The notes beneath the pieces are model-generated. The model saw only the letters and a list, made by a program, of their open reading frames with translations. It made no database searches and was not told where the DNA came from. Made by a program: the position numbers and the translations under genes. From the NCBI GenBank assembly GCA_018400215.1, contig JAGYNF010000098.1, forward strand, positions 1 through 6,162: a DNA stretch of 6,162 nucleotides, written 5' to 3'. Of the stretch, positions 5,419-6,162 are shown one piece after another (the first letter of the stretch is position 1; every line of letters starts with the position of its first letter). Source of the stretch: Cyanobium sp. M55B138 (GTDB lineage Bacteria; Cyanobacteriota; Cyanobacteriia; PCC-6307; Cyanobiaceae).

Positions 5419-6162
5419 GCTGAGCTCGGCCCCCGGGTAGCCGCGGGGGGTCACCATCCAGCCATCGCGGGCATAGCTGCTGCTGTTGCCCACTAGCACG
5501 AGGGTGAGCATGTCCACCTGTTCCACCGGCAGGGAGGCCAGGGTGTAGAGGCTCACGGCCTCCTCGGCCCTGCCCAGTTGGCGGGCGACGGCCACCGGGG
5601 TTTCGGCCGGCCGGCCTGTCAGCAGGAGCTCCTGGGCTCGGCTGAGTTGCCAGTCGCGTCCCCGCGACCTCGGGTTGTAGAGCGCCACCACGAAATCGCC
5701 TGCCGCCGCCGCCGCCAGTCGCCGCTCAATCACGGCCCAGGGGGTGAGTCGGTCGCTGAGGCTGATGGTGCAGAAGTCGTGCATCAGCGGGGCCCCAGCC
5801 CGCGCCGCGGCCAGCTGCAGGGCCGAGATGCCTGGATGCACGGCGAAGCTGGGGCGCCCGTCGGCTGGCTGCTCCAGCCAGAGCTCGAGGGCGAGGCCGG
5901 CCATGGCGTAGATGCCGCTGTCGCCGGATGAGATCAGGGCCACATTGAGGCCCTGGCTGGCGAGCTCCAGGGCCAGGCTGCAGCGGGCCCGCTCTTCGGT
6001 GAGCTGGCCGTCGCAGCGCAGTTGGTCCGGGCGCCGCAGCGGCTCCAGCAGATCGAGGTAGAGCCCGTAGCCCACCCACACGCTGGCCTCCGCCAGGGCG
6101 CGGCGGGCATCTGGCGTGAGCAGATCGAGTCGGCCTGGGCCGCTGCCCACCAGATGCAGGTG
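5416..6162 (-). CDS. cobJ: Precorrin-3B C17-methyltransferase (CobJ/CbiH), 5' end outside window
   Basis: The visible part is 248 residues, running to the right edge without a clear start; four codons (HLHL) precede the GTG at 6150, which is an internal valine of the glycine-rich motif rather than a start. The enzyme methylates C17 and drives ring contraction to the corrin skeleton, using S-adenosylmethionine, in the cobalamin or pseudocobalamin pathway. Visible motifs, numbered from that valine, are VGSGPG (1-6) for SAM binding, SSGDSGIYAMA (74-84), HPGISALQLAAA (105-116), HDFCTISLSDRLTPW (124-138), ALYNPRSRGR (156-165), LVGNSS (219-224) and the closing TPRGYPG (234-240). These are diagnostic of CobJ/CbiH among the tetrapyrrole methylases, and the C-terminal domain is complete. 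In cyanobacteria this domain is often fused behind CbiG, so the missing 5' part may be either a few residues or a whole domain. The enzyme call is firm; the full length is unknown. Confidence 0.95.
   Translation of the reverse strand, partial: HLHLVGSGPGRLDLLTPDARRALAEASVWVGYGLYLDLLEPLRRPDQLRCDGQLTEERARCSLALELASQGLNVALISSGDSGIYAMAGLALELWLEQPADGRPSFAVHPGISALQLAAARAGAPLMHDFCTISLSDRLTPWAVIERRLAAAAAGDFVVALYNPRSRGRDWQLSRAQELLLTGRPAETPVAVARQLGRAEEAVSLYTLASLPVEQVDMLTLVLVGNSSSYARDGWMVTPRGYPGAELS

Noticed and set aside
4362..5423. Plus-strand open frames opposite lipA (4362-4814 and 4902-5423)
   Set aside because: They are antisense to intact lipA, and the second also runs through the tRNA-Pro gene, so neither is credible.
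1..6162. CRISPR array, insertion sequence or phage attachment site
   Set aside because: No regular repeat-spacer pattern or transposase was seen, and no duplicated tRNA 3' end lies within the window.

Overview
The window looks like a stretch of chromosome from a high-G+C picocyanobacterium (Cyanobium or a related Synechococcus lineage). This is inferred from the cyanobacterial-looking LipA and CobJ sequences, tightly packed genes, strongly G/C-ending codons and weak or absent Shine-Dalgarno sequences. I found no exact copy of the HIP1 octamer GCGATCGC, which is common in many other cyanobacteria; that fits the marine/Cyanobium clade but does not prove it.

Layout from left to right. Positions 1-328 hold no convincing gene; 1-160 is purine-rich, has codon use unlike its neighbours and contains two hairpins capped by GNRA tetraloops, so it may be a decayed structured RNA such as a group II intron fragment (speculative). 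Positions 329-4306 are an efflux locus: a TolC-type outer membrane protein on the minus strand (329-1687), then, divergently from a 75-nt intergenic region, a plus-strand run of a HlyD-type membrane fusion protein (1763-2980), a 67-residue two-helix membrane protein (3004-3207) and a FUSC-family inner membrane transporter (3197-4306). The last two overlap by 11 nt. Together these supply outer membrane, periplasmic and inner membrane parts of one tripartite exporter. The design recalls E. coli MdtNOP and AaeXAB, but the fusion protein most resembles the type normally paired with NHLP/NHLM bacteriocin ABC exporters.

The right third is housekeeping. lipA (lipoyl synthase, minus strand, 4320-5276) converges on the FUSC gene with a 13-nt gap. 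A tRNA-Pro(CGG) gene lies at 5295-5368, divergent from lipA. The minus-strand 3' part of cobJ/cbiH (precorrin-3B C17-methyltransferase, corrinoid biosynthesis) runs from 5416 off the right edge.

The points most worth a second look are the mixed-type exporter with its small membrane protein, the non-native left edge, a 26-bp perfect palindrome inside the tolC-like gene, and a mirrored TAAAGTCG pair between lipA and the tRNA that bears on the true lipA start.
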